64,000 bases of DNA from Selenomonas sp963528755 (GCF_963528755.1 NZ_CAURXA010000002.1:248001-312000), one strand, 5' to 3'; positions 25,581 to 34,462 are shown, counted from the first letter of the stretch. Translations and numbers: made by a program. Notes: generated from the letters alone by a model not told the origin.

Positions 25581-25951
25581 AATGAACCGCCTTTCATCTT
25601 TTCATACTTCGACGGACACTTGATGAGCAGCCGATCCGCCTCGAACGCGCCGTCCTTGTACGAGCCGACGGCAACGATGTGATGCGCCGAGCGGAATTGG
25701 TCAGGCTCCGTGCCGTGATAATGCACTTCCATCTTTTCTCCCGATTCATCGACGAGTCCGAAGACGAAATCCTTCCCCTTCTGTGCGGGTGCCGGAGCAT
25801 CCGGATCGAGAAGCCCCTTGACCTGCACGGAGCCGTGCGCCGACCGCGCCTCGGCGATGTCGACATAGGGCGTGATGCTGTCGGCGAACGCCCAGCCCGC
25901 ATAGAGGACGAAGAGGGCGATGAGTCCGAAGAGCACATACGATTTTTTCAT
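25577..25951 (-). CDS. ccmE: Haem chaperone CcmE, Cys-type variant
   Basis: CcmE carries haem in the periplasm from CcmABC to CcmF. The 124 residues have an N-terminal membrane anchor (about 4-24) and an OB-fold-like domain (VQVKGLLD, FGLVDESGEKMEVHYHG, HHIVAVGSYKDGAFEADRL). The usual haem-binding histidine (HxxxY) is replaced: the end reads LIKCPSKYEK, a CxxxY motif. This is the CcmE type described for archaea and Desulfovibrio, in which haem is bound through cysteine and ccmH is missing. It sits between ccmC (3 bases upstream) and ccmF (overlap). Confidence 0.93.
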   Translation of the reverse strand: MKKSYVLFGLIALFVLYAGWAFADSITPYVDIAEARSAHGSVQVKGLLDPDAPAPAQKGKDFVFGLVDESGEKMEVHYHGTEPDQFRSAHHIVAVGSYKDGAFEADRLLIKCPSKYEKMKGGSL

Positions 25952-25954
25952 GCG

Positions 25955-26572
25955 TCAGTCCTCCTTGACAGACCGAAAGAGCAGTGCGAAATAGAGCAAG
26001 GTCGCGTCGACAAGGCCGAGCGCGAGCACGCCGATCATCAACGGCTCCATCGCCACATGTGCGCCGCTATTCAGAAGAGGCTCGGGATGCAGCGAGAAGT
26101 AGAGGCGCGGCAAAAGGAAGACGAGGAACGGCACGGTCAGAAAGGAAAAGAGCGAGTAGACCGCCGAGACGAGCGCGCGCCCACGGTTTTCGGGCACAGC
26201 CGAGCGCAGCGTGAGATATGCGCCGTAGATAAGGATGAGTACGAAGATCGTCGTCTGGCGCGGATCCCAATTCCACCATGCGCCCCACGACAGGCGGCTG
26301 AAGAGCGCTCCCGTCACCGTGGCGAATATCACGAAGAAGAAGCCCAGCTTCGCCGAGCGTGCGCTCAGCGCGTCGAAGCGCTCCCTGCGACATCGCAGGA
26401 AGCGAAGCGCCCACCACGCACTCAAAAGAAAGGCGAGAACCGAGACCCACGCCGCCGGAACATGGAAGAAGACGAGGCGCACATAGTCGCCCAAGCCTTC
26501 TGCGGGCGGCACGAGGAAGAATACAGCGGCGAAGAGCGCTGCTGTCAACACAATGATGAGGACGCGAAGCAT
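25955..26572 (-). CDS. ccmC: Haem exporter / handling protein CcmC
   Basis: CcmC presents haem to CcmE. The 205 residues have six predicted membrane helices and the WWD signature WGAWWNWDPRQTTIFVLILI in the second half, as in CcmC. Candidate haem-ligand histidines are in VFFHVPAAW and in the C-terminal half. The start ATG follows GGGGTGA. The gene is within the ccm operon; ccmD, which usually follows in proteobacteria, is not seen between ccmC and ccmE (3 bases). Confidence 0.92.
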   Translation of the reverse strand: MLRVLIIVLTAALFAAVFFLVPPAEGLGDYVRLVFFHVPAAWVSVLAFLLSAWWALRFLRCRRERFDALSARSAKLGFFFVIFATVTGALFSRLSWGAWWNWDPRQTTIFVLILIYGAYLTLRSAVPENRGRALVSAVYSLFSFLTVPFLVFLLPRLYFSLHPEPLLNSGAHVAMEPLMIGVLALGLVDATLLYFALLFRSVKED

Positions 26573-26626
26573 AGATTCACCCCTTATTCTTGAAAGAGCC
26601 GGCGAACATTCTTTCTCGCCGCCGCT

Positions 26627-27307
26627 TCAAATTTCCTGCCATACGAAGTCGAAGAGCCACGAAGCGCCGAGCGTCAGAATCATGTCGTAGAGCGCCATCG
26701 CGCCGAGCAGGGAAGAGGACGGCAGAAGGGAGCTGAAAAGCTCGCCTGTGAGATTGAGCGCGGGCAGGAACACGGGCAAAACGACGGGCAGCAGCAACAC
26801 GGAGAACAGCCCGCTCTTCGCGCCCGCGCCGACCGTCAGCGCCGAGACGATGACGCCCGCCGCCGCCAAACCCCAGATGCCCAAGAATACGACGAGGAGA
26901 AAGACCATGGCGGCGAAGAAGTCCGCCAGCGAAAAGCCGAGAAAGACTTGAAAGAGCGCTAGGTCAAAGACGGCGAGCGCCGTGAGCATGAAGAGCGTGT
27001 AGCAGAATTTGCCGACGAACACCGCCTGCGCTCCGGCATAGATGCGCAGGGCGAGCAGCGTGCCGCTCGCCGCCTCCTCGTAGAACGCCCGGCCGACGCC
27101 CGCCTCCGCCGAGAAAAACAGCACGACCCACAAGAGTCCCGCCGCTACCTGCGGCTCAGGCGGCGCACAACGAAGCGCAAAGGAAAGCGCCGCGATCGCC
27201 GTCAACGAAAACATGAACATCGCCGCCCAAGAGGAGCAGCTACGCATGGCACAGGCGACCTCCCTACGAAAGATGAGCCGCGCCCCCTGCAATGCAGATC
27301 CTTGCAT
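26627..27307 (-). CDS. ccmB: Haem exporter membrane subunit CcmB
   Basis: CcmB is the membrane partner of the CcmA ATPase in releasing holo-CcmE. The 226 residues have six hydrophobic segments and family blocks such as ARLIFRREVACAMRS, LWVVLFFSAEAGVGRAFYEE and LLLPVVLPVFLPALNLTGE (PVxLPVxI-like). GGAGGTGA stands 6 bases before the ATG, inside the 3' end of ccmA; the two genes overlap by 44 bases. Confidence 0.92.
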   Translation of the reverse strand: MQGSALQGARLIFRREVACAMRSCSSWAAMFMFSLTAIAALSFALRCAPPEPQVAAGLLWVVLFFSAEAGVGRAFYEEAASGTLLALRIYAGAQAVFVGKFCYTLFMLTALAVFDLALFQVFLGFSLADFFAAMVFLLVVFLGIWGLAAAGVIVSALTVGAGAKSGLFSVLLLPVVLPVFLPALNLTGELFSSLLPSSSLLGAMALYDMILTLGASWLFDFVWQEI

Positions 27308-27917
27308 CGGCAGTCACCTCCTCCTTTTGCTCGTTCGTCGCCCAGAGCACGAGCCGGCCTTCTGCCGCCGCTTCGCGTGCGAGCGAGGCGAGGAGCGTGC
27401 GCCCTTCCTCATCGAGGTTCGCGCCCGGTTCGTCGAGCAGCCAGAAGGGCGCATCCGCGCCGAGCAGCACGGCGAGCTTCAAACGCTGGCGCATGCCCGT
27501 CGAGAAGCTTGCCGTCTGCATCCGCCAATCTTGCGCCCCCTTGAGTCCCACGCGCGCGAGAAGCGTCCGACGCGAGGCATCGGAAAGCGCAATGCCGCGC
27601 AGTCCGAGGAAGAAGTCGAGGTTCTCCGCCGCCGTTAGCAGCGGATAGAGTGAAAGCTCGGGCGAGAGATAGGCGAGATTCGCCTGCCACATCGCTCCCT
27701 CGGCCTCTCCCGCCGCCGTCCGCAGCGCGACGCGCCCTTTTGTCGGCCGCAAAAGCCCCGCCGCCAGACGCAGAAGCGTGGACTTGCCGCTGCCGTTCGC
27801 CCCGCGCACGCTGGCGACGATGCCGCCTGCAAGCTCGAAGGAAAGCCCCCGAAGTACGCTGCGACCCGCGAAGGATATGCTCGCATCCTCGAAGGAAAGC
27901 GTCAAGGAATTTTCCAA
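27264..27917 (-). CDS. ccmA: Haem exporter ATP-binding protein CcmA
   Basis: This ABC ATPase of about 217 residues powers release of haem-loaded CcmE. Walker A is RGANGSGKSTLLR, the signature is SFSTGMRQRLKLAVLLG, Walker B is FWLLDEPGANLD, and the H-loop region is altered to LVLWATNEQ. The frame opens at a GTG (27938), but GAAGGAG lies inside those first codons, so a downstream TTG (27917, spacing 10; or 27923) is the likelier start. It is the first gene of the operon. The promoter region upstream is AT-rich, with TATAAT-like sequence. Confidence 0.88.
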   Translation of the reverse strand: MENSLTLSFEDASISFAGRSVLRGLSFELAGGIVASVRGANGSGKSTLLRLAAGLLRPTKGRVALRTAAGEAEGAMWQANLAYLSPELSLYPLLTAAENLDFFLGLRGIALSDASRRTLLARVGLKGAQDWRMQTASFSTGMRQRLKLAVLLGADAPFWLLDEPGANLDEEGRTLLASLAREAAAEGRLVLWATNEQKEEVTADARICIAGGAAHLS

Positions 27918-28050
27918 CGGCAACACACTCCTTCGCACTTCGTCACAACAAGAAACGTTATCGATTTAACTTATGTTATGATACAAATATATTATAATAT
28001 AATTTTTTCCATACGCTAGCAGTTTTTTATGATTTCCTATGATTTTGTAT

Positions 28051-28116
28051 CAAAAAACCGCACTCTTGAAACAAATGCATCGCCGAAGCCTATGCAAACC
28101 ATTTCAAAAATGCGGT
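28051..28116 (-). terminator. Terminator of the RelB/DinJ-like gene
   Basis: A long imperfect hairpin on the minus strand has base stem ACCGCA/TGCGGT and upper stem TTGAAA...ATGCAT. It is followed by TTTTTTG and lies 4 bases past the stop. The gap down to ccmA holds only this and the AT-rich ccm promoter region. Confidence 0.75.
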
Positions 28117-28120
28117 ATTG

Positions 28121-28387
28121 TCAATCATAGTGATTCAAATCGTGCTGCACGCCTTTCCCAGCATCAAGCTGCGCAATGCCGCGACGCAAACGTGCCAGGC
28201 TCTTCTCCGAATAGAGCGAATCCGTCAGAGGAGCGGCTCTCAATTCAAATGGAATCCTGCGCTCCCGCGCGACGCGCCGCGCAAAGATCAAGATAGCGGA
28301 AGGCGCAGAAAGTCCGATATCCGCACACACTTCTTCAAAATTCGACTTCAAATCATCGTCCATGGATACAACAATATCCTGTGCCAT
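28121..28387 (-). CDS. RelB/DinJ-family antitoxin, apparently without its toxin
   Basis: The 88 residues have the RelB/DinJ layout. An N-terminal ribbon-helix-helix (MAQDIVVSMDDDLKSNFEEV, then ADIGLSAPSAILIFARRVAR) binds DNA, and a C-terminal segment would wrap a toxin (IPFELRA, then charged). The ATG at 28387 has GGAGGTG 6 bases upstream. No YafQ/RelE-type toxin gene follows: a terminator begins 4 bases after the stop. It may be an orphan antitoxin, a regulator, or partner to a distant toxin. Confidence 0.85.
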   Translation of the reverse strand: MAQDIVVSMDDDLKSNFEEVCADIGLSAPSAILIFARRVARERRIPFELRAAPLTDSLYSEKSLARLRRGIAQLDAGKGVQHDLNHYD

Positions 28388-28557
28388 TCGACGCACCTCC
28401 ATAAGCTTTATTTCTTTCATTATATACCATTGCCAGTGAATCCTCAAACAAAATTCCCCGCGAATTCTGCTGCTGAGAACTGGACGCAGATGACTTTCAC
28501 GCTTATAATATAGGGAAAGACGGATTATATATCGGTTAAAGACGAGGACGATGCTTT

Positions 28558-30333
28558 ATGAACAAAAATTTCTTCCAAACGGCGCGAGAGACGGATCTCG
28601 CCGAGAAGCGGCGGCTGGATCGGCGCGGGCAGATGCTTTCCTGGCTGCGCCTCACGACGTTTTTCCTGTGCCTTCTCGCGCTTGCCGCCGCCTGGGACAC
28701 GAGCGCACTCGAGATATATCTGGTCGCCGTCGCGCTCGCCTGCTGCTTCACCGCGCTCCTGCGCCGTCACGGCAGGCTCTTCGAGCAGCGCCTGCTCTTG
28801 GAGAGCCACATCGCCGCGCTTTCAAACTTTCTTGCACGATTTTCGGGAGAGTGGCACAACTTTCCTGTGACGGGCGCGGAATATCTGAGGGACGAATTGC
28901 CGCAGGCGCAGGATCTAAGCCTCTTCGGCGCTGATTCCATCTACCAGTATCTTTGCGCCGCACGTACGAAGGCGGGGCGTGATCGTCTCGCCGACACGCT
29001 CTCCCCCTTCCCTGCTGATCTCGCGCTTGCAAGGAAGAGGCAGAAAGCCGTCGAGGAACTCATCGCCCGCCCCAGGCTCGTCCTCGACCTCACGGCGGCG
29101 GCCGCTCTTCTGCCTGACGGCCACGATACAAAGCCGCTCCTCGCAGCGCTGCAAAGAAATACAGAGAAGCCCTACGCGGGCACGGCCTTCATCGCGTGGG
29201 TTCTTCCCGCCGCCCTCGCGCTCGCCATCGTCGGCGCATCGCTCTCCCTCATCGGCTGGACAATGCCCGCCATACTCGTGCTGCTGCAGTTCCTCATCGC
29301 CTTCGCGCTCGGCAGGCGCACGGCATCCGCGCAGAAGCCGCTCGCCGCCATGCACCGCGAGCTGCGCCTCTACGAGCGTCTCTTTTCGCGCCTCGAAGAT
29401 GCGACATTCCAAAGCCCGCACCTTATCGCACTGCAGGCGCAGCTCAAGGCGGGCGGCTCCGCGCGCTCCCTGCGCCGCCTCGCCGCCCTCGCCGATCATG
29501 CGCACACACGTCACAATCTCATCTTCCTGCTGCTCGCCAACGCCTTCTTCCTCAGCGACCTGCACTTCGCGCACCGCATCGCACACTGGCAGGAAAAGGC
29601 CTCCGCGCACCTCGGCGACTGGCTCGCCGTCTGGGCGGAGACCGAAGTGCTCCTCTCCTTCTCGACCGTGGGACTCGTGCGCGAAGTGTACGCGTTCCCC
29701 AAACTCCTCGAAGACGCTTCGCCGCGCCTCGAAGCCAAGAACTTGACCCATCTCCTGATTCCCGAGGAGAAGGCCGTGCCGAACGACATCGACGCGACGG
29801 CAGGCACGCGCATCATCACAGGATCGAACATGTCAGGCAAGACGACGTACCTCAGAACCGTCGCAAGCGCCTGCGTCCTCGCCTACGCGGGCGCACCCGT
29901 GCCGGTCGAACGCTTTTGCCTCTCGCCGCTTCACATCTTCACCTCGATCCGCGTGACGGACGACGCGGCGCACGGCCTTTCCACCTTCTATGCCGAAATC
30001 CTGCGCATCAAGAGCATGATGGCGTTCAAGGAAAAGAGCCTGCCCATGCTCATCGTCATCGACGAAATCTTCAAGGGCACGAACAGCGCCGATCGCCTCA
30101 TCGGCGCAAGAGAAGCCATTTCGCGCCTCACAGGCGCGGACTTCATCACCCTCGTCTCCACGCACGACTTCGAGCTTTGCGAGATCGAGAGCGACGCCGC
30201 CCCCGTAACGAACTGGCACTTTGAAGAAAGCTACGAGGACGACAAACTCCTCTTCGACTATAAGATCAAAGAAGGACGCTGCACGACGCGCAACGCTCAG
30301 TATCTGCTGAAGATGGCGGGCATCATGGAGTGA
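28558..30333 (+). CDS. Membrane-anchored MutS-family ATPase
   Basis: The 591-residue protein carries the MutS core and ATPase domains but no mismatch-recognition domain. Two hydrophobic segments lie near 30-68 and two near 208-250. The ATPase shows Walker A IITGSNMSGKTTYLRTV, the conserved AYAGAPVPVERF, HIFTSIRVTDDAAHGLSTFYAE, Walker B LPMLIVIDEIFKGTNSADR and STHDFELCEIE. Proteins of this form occur in Firmicutes and Bacteroidetes as MutS-related proteins with unknown roles. It is probably not a general mismatch repair MutS. The gene stands alone, with TATAAT at 28504-28509. Confidence 0.88.
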   Translation: MNKNFFQTARETDLAEKRRLDRRGQMLSWLRLTTFFLCLLALAAAWDTSALEIYLVAVALACCFTALLRRHGRLFEQRLLLESHIAALSNFLARFSGEWHNFPVTGAEYLRDELPQAQDLSLFGADSIYQYLCAARTKAGRDRLADTLSPFPADLALARKRQKAVEELIARPRLVLDLTAAAALLPDGHDTKPLLAALQRNTEKPYAGTAFIAWVLPAALALAIVGASLSLIGWTMPAILVLLQFLIAFALGRRTASAQKPLAAMHRELRLYERLFSRLEDATFQSPHLIALQAQLKAGGSARSLRRLAALADHAHTRHNLIFLLLANAFFLSDLHFAHRIAHWQEKASAHLGDWLAVWAETEVLLSFSTVGLVREVYAFPKLLEDASPRLEAKNLTHLLIPEEKAVPNDIDATAGTRIITGSNMSGKTTYLRTVASACVLAYAGAPVPVERFCLSPLHIFTSIRVTDDAAHGLSTFYAEILRIKSMMAFKEKSLPMLIVIDEIFKGTNSADRLIGAREAISRLTGADFITLVSTHDFELCEIESDAAPVTNWHFEESYEDDKLLFDYKIKEGRCTTRNAQYLLKMAGIME

Positions 30334-30346
30334 TACGGGAAAAGCC

Positions 30347-30375
30347 TTGCCAGCCGCGATTTTGTCTGCTATGCT
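30347..30375 (+). promoter_or_regulatory. Promoter of the molybdopterin oxidoreductase gene
   Basis: TTGCCA and TATGCT are separated by 17 bases, about 80 bases before the start. The leader contains the weak hairpin GCACG/CGTGC. Confidence 0.5.
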
Positions 30376-30456
30376 TATAGCCTGCACGCACACGCCCCGC
30401 TTTGCGGACGCTCGTGCACGGCCTTATCTTCACTCTGCTTGTTAGGAGGAATCATC

Positions 30457-32454
30457 ATGGAAATCCTGCGCTCGGTCTGTCCCTACGACTGTCCCGATTG
30501 CTGCGGCCTTCTCGTCGAGGTCGAGGGTGGGCTGGCACGAAAGGTCAAAGGCGACCCCGCACACAGCTTCACGCGCGGCACGCTCTGTCCAAAAATGGCA
30601 CATTACGAGCGCACCGTCCATTCGCCGCGCCGTCTCCTCACGCCGCTCAAGCGCACAGGAAAGAAGGGTGCAGGCGAGTTCCGCCCGATTTCCTGGCCCG
30701 AAGCGGTGCAGGAGATCGCCGCACGCTGGCAGGAAATCATCGCGCAGTACGGCGCGGAGGCCATACAGCCCTACTCCTACGCAGGAACGATGGGGCTCTT
30801 GCAGCACGACGCCTATCACGCGCTCTTTCGCGCACTCGGAGCGGCAGAGCTTGACCGCACGATCTGCTCCCCCGCAAAGCGTCATGGCTGGAATTCCGTC
30901 ATGGGAGCGACCCTCGCCATCCGCCCGCAGGAAGCACAGCAAAGCGATCTCATCATCCTCTGGAGTCTCTCCATGCTCGCGACGGACATCCACTTCGCAC
31001 ACGATGTGCAGGTGGCGAAAAAGCGCGGCGCCATAATCTGGTGCGTCGATACATACGAGACGGCAACGGCACGCCAGGCTGACCGCGCCTTCTTCGTGCA
31101 TCCTGGCACGGACGGCGCACTCGCGCTCGCACTGCTCCACGTGCTGGAAAAAGAGGGCCTCACAGACGAGGCTTTCCTCGCCGCGCATGTCCAAGGCTGG
31201 CAAGAACTGAAAAAGGATGTCCTGCCGCACCATACCCCAGAAAGCGCCGCTGCCGTCACGGGACTTTCTCCCGAGGCCATACGCGAACTTGCCCTCGCCT
31301 ACGGCCAGGCGCGCGCGCCCTTCATACGTCTTGGCAGCGGCTTCTCGCGCTATACGAACGGCGCGATGACGACGCGACTCCTGCTCGCTCTGCCCGCCGC
31401 CGTCGGCGCATGGAAGAAGCCGGGCGGCGGCCTCCTCTCCTCCGTGCCGGGCAGCCGCGCCTTCAGCAAGGACATCGTGCAGCGCCCCGACCTGCGGAAA
31501 AACGTGCGCCTCGTCAACATGTGTGAAATCGGCAACGCCTTGACCTCCGCCTCGGAGCCGCCCATCAAGAGCCTCTTCGTCTACTCCTCGAATCCTGCCT
31601 GCACCGCGCCCGACCAGAAGAAAGTGACCGAAGGGCTTCTGCGCGATAACCTCTTCACCGTCGTACACGAACGCTTCCTGACCGACACGGCGCTCTATGC
31701 CGACATCGTGCTGCCGGCGACGACCTCGCTCGAGCACAGCGACATCTATGCAGCCTATGGACACTACACAATCCAGCGCGGCGAAGCCGTTATTCCGCCC
31801 GTCGGCGAGTCGAAGCCGAACTGGGCGGTCGCCTGCCTGCTGGCCGATGCCTTAGGGCTTGACGACCCGTTCTTCAAAAAAAGCGAGGATGATCTCATCG
31901 ACGAGCTGATCGCCTCAACCGACGCCTGGCCACTTCCCGTAGACAAGGCAGCGCTCGCCGCAGGACTGCCCGTCGACCTTCCTCTGCCCGAGAATTACAA
32001 GCTCGACTTCAAAACGCCCTCGGGCAAGATCGAACTGCTGAACCCGAAGGAAGAGCCGCCCCTGCCCGACTACTTCCCCGCCCACGGCGACGACGAACCG
32101 TTCCAATTCATCAGCGCTCCCGATCCACGCATCCTCGACTCCTCCTTCAACGAGCGCGAAGAACTCTCGCGCGGCAAGGTCATGGAACTGCTGATGCATC
32201 CCGACGATGCAGAAAAGCTCGAGCTTGCGGACGGCGATCCCGTCGTATGCAGCAACGAGCGCGGCGCGGCCAGCTTTACACTCGCCCTGAGCCGCCGCGT
32301 CCGCCCCGGCACGCTCGTCAGCGAAGGCGTCTGGTGGCGTGCCTACTGCAAAGGAAGGCGCGGCCTCAATATGCTGACCAGCCAACGCCTGACCGACAAG
32401 GGCGGCGGCAGCACCTTCTACGACGTAAACGTCCGCATCGAAAGGGAGTCGTAA
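30457..32454 (+). CDS. Molybdopterin oxidoreductase (DMSO reductase family), cytoplasmic
   Basis: The 665 residues carry an N-terminal Fe4S4 site (C8-x3-C12-x2-C15 in SVCPYDCPDCCG, last Cys in RGTLCPK) followed by the molybdopterin-binding domains (WPEAVQEIAARWQEI, DLIILWSLSMLATD, VYSSNPACTAPDQKKV, ERFLTDTALYADIVLPATT). A C-terminal dinucleotide-binding domain follows (LMHPDDAEKLELADGDPVV). No twin-arginine signal is present, so it acts in the cytoplasm. No Fe-S or membrane subunit lies next to it. The substrate is unknown. The ATG at 30457 is chosen because TTAGGAGG lies 7 bases upstream. Confidence 0.88.
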   Translation: MEILRSVCPYDCPDCCGLLVEVEGGLARKVKGDPAHSFTRGTLCPKMAHYERTVHSPRRLLTPLKRTGKKGAGEFRPISWPEAVQEIAARWQEIIAQYGAEAIQPYSYAGTMGLLQHDAYHALFRALGAAELDRTICSPAKRHGWNSVMGATLAIRPQEAQQSDLIILWSLSMLATDIHFAHDVQVAKKRGAIIWCVDTYETATARQADRAFFVHPGTDGALALALLHVLEKEGLTDEAFLAAHVQGWQELKKDVLPHHTPESAAAVTGLSPEAIRELALAYGQARAPFIRLGSGFSRYTNGAMTTRLLLALPAAVGAWKKPGGGLLSSVPGSRAFSKDIVQRPDLRKNVRLVNMCEIGNALTSASEPPIKSLFVYSSNPACTAPDQKKVTEGLLRDNLFTVVHERFLTDTALYADIVLPATTSLEHSDIYAAYGHYTIQRGEAVIPPVGESKPNWAVACLLADALGLDDPFFKKSEDDLIDELIASTDAWPLPVDKAALAAGLPVDLPLPENYKLDFKTPSGKIELLNPKEEPPLPDYFPAHGDDEPFQFISAPDPRILDSSFNEREELSRGKVMELLMHPDDAEKLELADGDPVVCSNERGAASFTLALSRRVRPGTLVSEGVWWRAYCKGRRGLNMLTSQRLTDKGGGSTFYDVNVRIERES

Positions 32455-32505
32455 ATTCACGACTCCCTGCCCTGCAGAAACTTCAAGAACTGCGATGACA
32501 TTCCC

Positions 32506-32528
32506 GCCGCCTTCACGGGCGGCTTTTT
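32506..32528 (+). terminator. Terminator after the molybdopterin oxidoreductase gene
   Basis: GCCGCC/GGGCGGC stem with a short TTCAC loop, followed by TTTTTGT, about 50 bases past the stop. Confidence 0.8.
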
Positions 32529-32539
32529 GTCGTTTTCTT

Positions 32540-32568
32540 TTGCAAAAAGAGTTCATGTGTTATATAAT
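32540..32568 (+). promoter_or_regulatory. Promoter of the RNase J gene
   Basis: TTGCAA and a perfect TATAAT are separated by 17 bases. The leader to the TTG start is about 120 bases. Confidence 0.6.
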
Positions 32569-32694
32569 ACTATGAGATGTGTATTGATCGGCTAAAACTT
32601 GCTGGACGTATGTTCAGCTATCACACAGGACACGAAAGGAAGCACGTATATATTTAGCGCTTCCTAAAACAAATTTTTCGGAGGTGTATATTTT

Positions 32695-34395
32695 TTGGCT
32701 TCAAATTCTTCAAACACACATTCTGCCAATCATTCGGCCAACGCAAAAAAGTTACAGGTCATCCCCTTGGGCGGACTCGGGGAAATCGGCAAGAACATGA
32801 CGGTATTGCGCTTCGGCAATGATATCCTCGTCATCGACGCGGGACTGATGTTCCCGACGGAGGATATGCTCGGCATCGACCTCGTCATTCCGGACATCAC
32901 GTATCTGTTGGAAAACCGCGACTGTATCAAAGGCATCGTGCTGACGCACGGTCACGAGGATCACATCGGCGCTCTGCCGTACGTCCTCACGCAGATCGAC
33001 GTTCCCGTCTACGGCACGCCGCTGACACTCGGCATTCTCAAGGGACGCTTGGAGGAGCGCGGCGTTTCAACGCAGAACCTCCATCCTATCATGGCGGGCG
33101 ATCAGCTGCGGCTCGGCTGTTTCGCCATCAAGTTCGTGCGCGTGAACCACAGCATCCCCGATGCCGTGGCGCTCGCGATCCGCACGCCGCTCGGCACGAT
33201 CTTCCACACGGGCGACTTCAAGATGGACTACACGCCCGTCGACGGAAAGCTCACGGACTTCAAGACGCTCTCGGAAATCGGCAACAAGAGCGTGCTGCTC
33301 ATGCTTGCCGACAGCACGAACGCCGAGCGCACAGAGCCTGTACCGAGCGAAGCGACCGTCGGCGTCGCCTTCGACCGCGTATTTCGGCGCGCACGCGGGC
33401 GCATCATCGTCGCGACCTTCTCCTCGAACGTCTCGCGCATCCAGCAGATCATCGACTCCGCCGTGCGCTACCGCCGCAAGGTGGCGATCCTCGGTCGAAG
33501 CATGGTCAACGTCACGAACATCGCTATGGAACTTGGCTATCTGACCGCGCCCGAGGGAACGATCGTCGACATCGACGAGATCGGCCGCTACAACGACAAC
33601 CAGATCGTCATCGCGACGACGGGCAGCCAAGGCGAGCCGATGTCCGCCCTGACGCGCATGGCGATGAGCTCACATCGCAAGGTCAACATCACGCCGATGG
33701 ACACCATCATCATCTCGGCGACGCCGATCCCCGGCAACGAACGTTACGTCGGCAAGACCATCGATCTTCTCCTGAAGCTCGGCGCTGACGTCGTCTACGG
33801 CAGGAGCGAGGGCATCCATGTCTCCGGCCATGCCGGCCAGGACGCCTTGAAGCTCATGCACAATTTGATCCGCCCGCGCTACTTCATGCCCGTACACGGC
33901 GAGTACCGCATGCTTGTGCGCCATGCCAAGCTTGCAGAGAGCCTCGGCATGCCCAAGGAGAACATCTTTCTCAACGAAAACGGTGGCATTCTTGAATTCA
34001 CGCGCAACTCGGCGAAACTCAACGGCAAGGTGCAAGCAGGCATCGTGCTCATCGACGGCCTCGGCGTCGGCGATGTCGGCAACATCGTCCTGCGCGACCG
34101 CCAACAGCTCTCGCGCGAAGGCGTCATCATCGTCGTCGTGACAATCAACCGCTCTTCCGGACGCATAGTCTCTGGCCCTGACTTCGTGTCGCGCGGCTTC
34201 GTCTACGTGCGCGAATCCGAAGAACTCATGGATACCGCCAGAAAGCGCGTGTTCAGCGCCCTCAAGAAGTGCGAGGATGAGCACATAACCGAATGGTCCT
34301 CCATCAAGACGACCATCCGCGACGTTCTCGGACGCTTCATCTTCGACGCCACGCGCCGCCGCCCCATGATCCTGCCGATCATCATGGAAGCGTAA
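32695..34395 (+). CDS. rnj: Ribonuclease J
   Basis: RNase J is a metallo-beta-lactamase/beta-CASP nuclease with 5'-3' exo- and endonuclease activity in mRNA decay and rRNA processing. The 566 residues show a Ser/Asn-rich N-terminus, IPLGGLGEIGKNM, the metal motif LTHGHEDHIGA (85-93), FRHTGDFK-like IFHTGDFKMD, ADSTNAE and ATFSSNVSRIQQI. The beta-CASP segment contains IVIATTGSQGEPMSAL, and the C-terminal motif is FMPVHGEYRMLVRHA. The start is a TTG behind GGAGGTG (spacing 9). A single copy is seen here; whether it is J1 or J2 type is not decided. Confidence 0.97.
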   Translation: MASNSSNTHSANHSANAKKLQVIPLGGLGEIGKNMTVLRFGNDILVIDAGLMFPTEDMLGIDLVIPDITYLLENRDCIKGIVLTHGHEDHIGALPYVLTQIDVPVYGTPLTLGILKGRLEERGVSTQNLHPIMAGDQLRLGCFAIKFVRVNHSIPDAVALAIRTPLGTIFHTGDFKMDYTPVDGKLTDFKTLSEIGNKSVLLMLADSTNAERTEPVPSEATVGVAFDRVFRRARGRIIVATFSSNVSRIQQIIDSAVRYRRKVAILGRSMVNVTNIAMELGYLTAPEGTIVDIDEIGRYNDNQIVIATTGSQGEPMSALTRMAMSSHRKVNITPMDTIIISATPIPGNERYVGKTIDLLLKLGADVVYGRSEGIHVSGHAGQDALKLMHNLIRPRYFMPVHGEYRMLVRHAKLAESLGMPKENIFLNENGGILEFTRNSAKLNGKVQAGIVLIDGLGVGDVGNIVLRDRQQLSREGVIIVVVTINRSSGRIVSGPDFVSRGFVYVRESEELMDTARKRVFSALKKCEDEHITEWSSIKTTIRDVLGRFIFDATRRRPMILPIIMEA

Positions 34396-34413
34396 CCATC
34401 GTACACACAAGAC

Positions 34414-34457
34414 AAAAAAGCGTACAGACCAAAATCCACGGTCTGTACGCCTTTTTT
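34414..34457. terminator. Bidirectional terminator between rnj and the Crp/Fnr gene
   Basis: The 11-bp stem GCGTACAGACC/GGTCTGTACGC is flanked by A6 and T6, between two convergent genes. Confidence 0.9.
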
Positions 34458-34462
34458 ATTAC

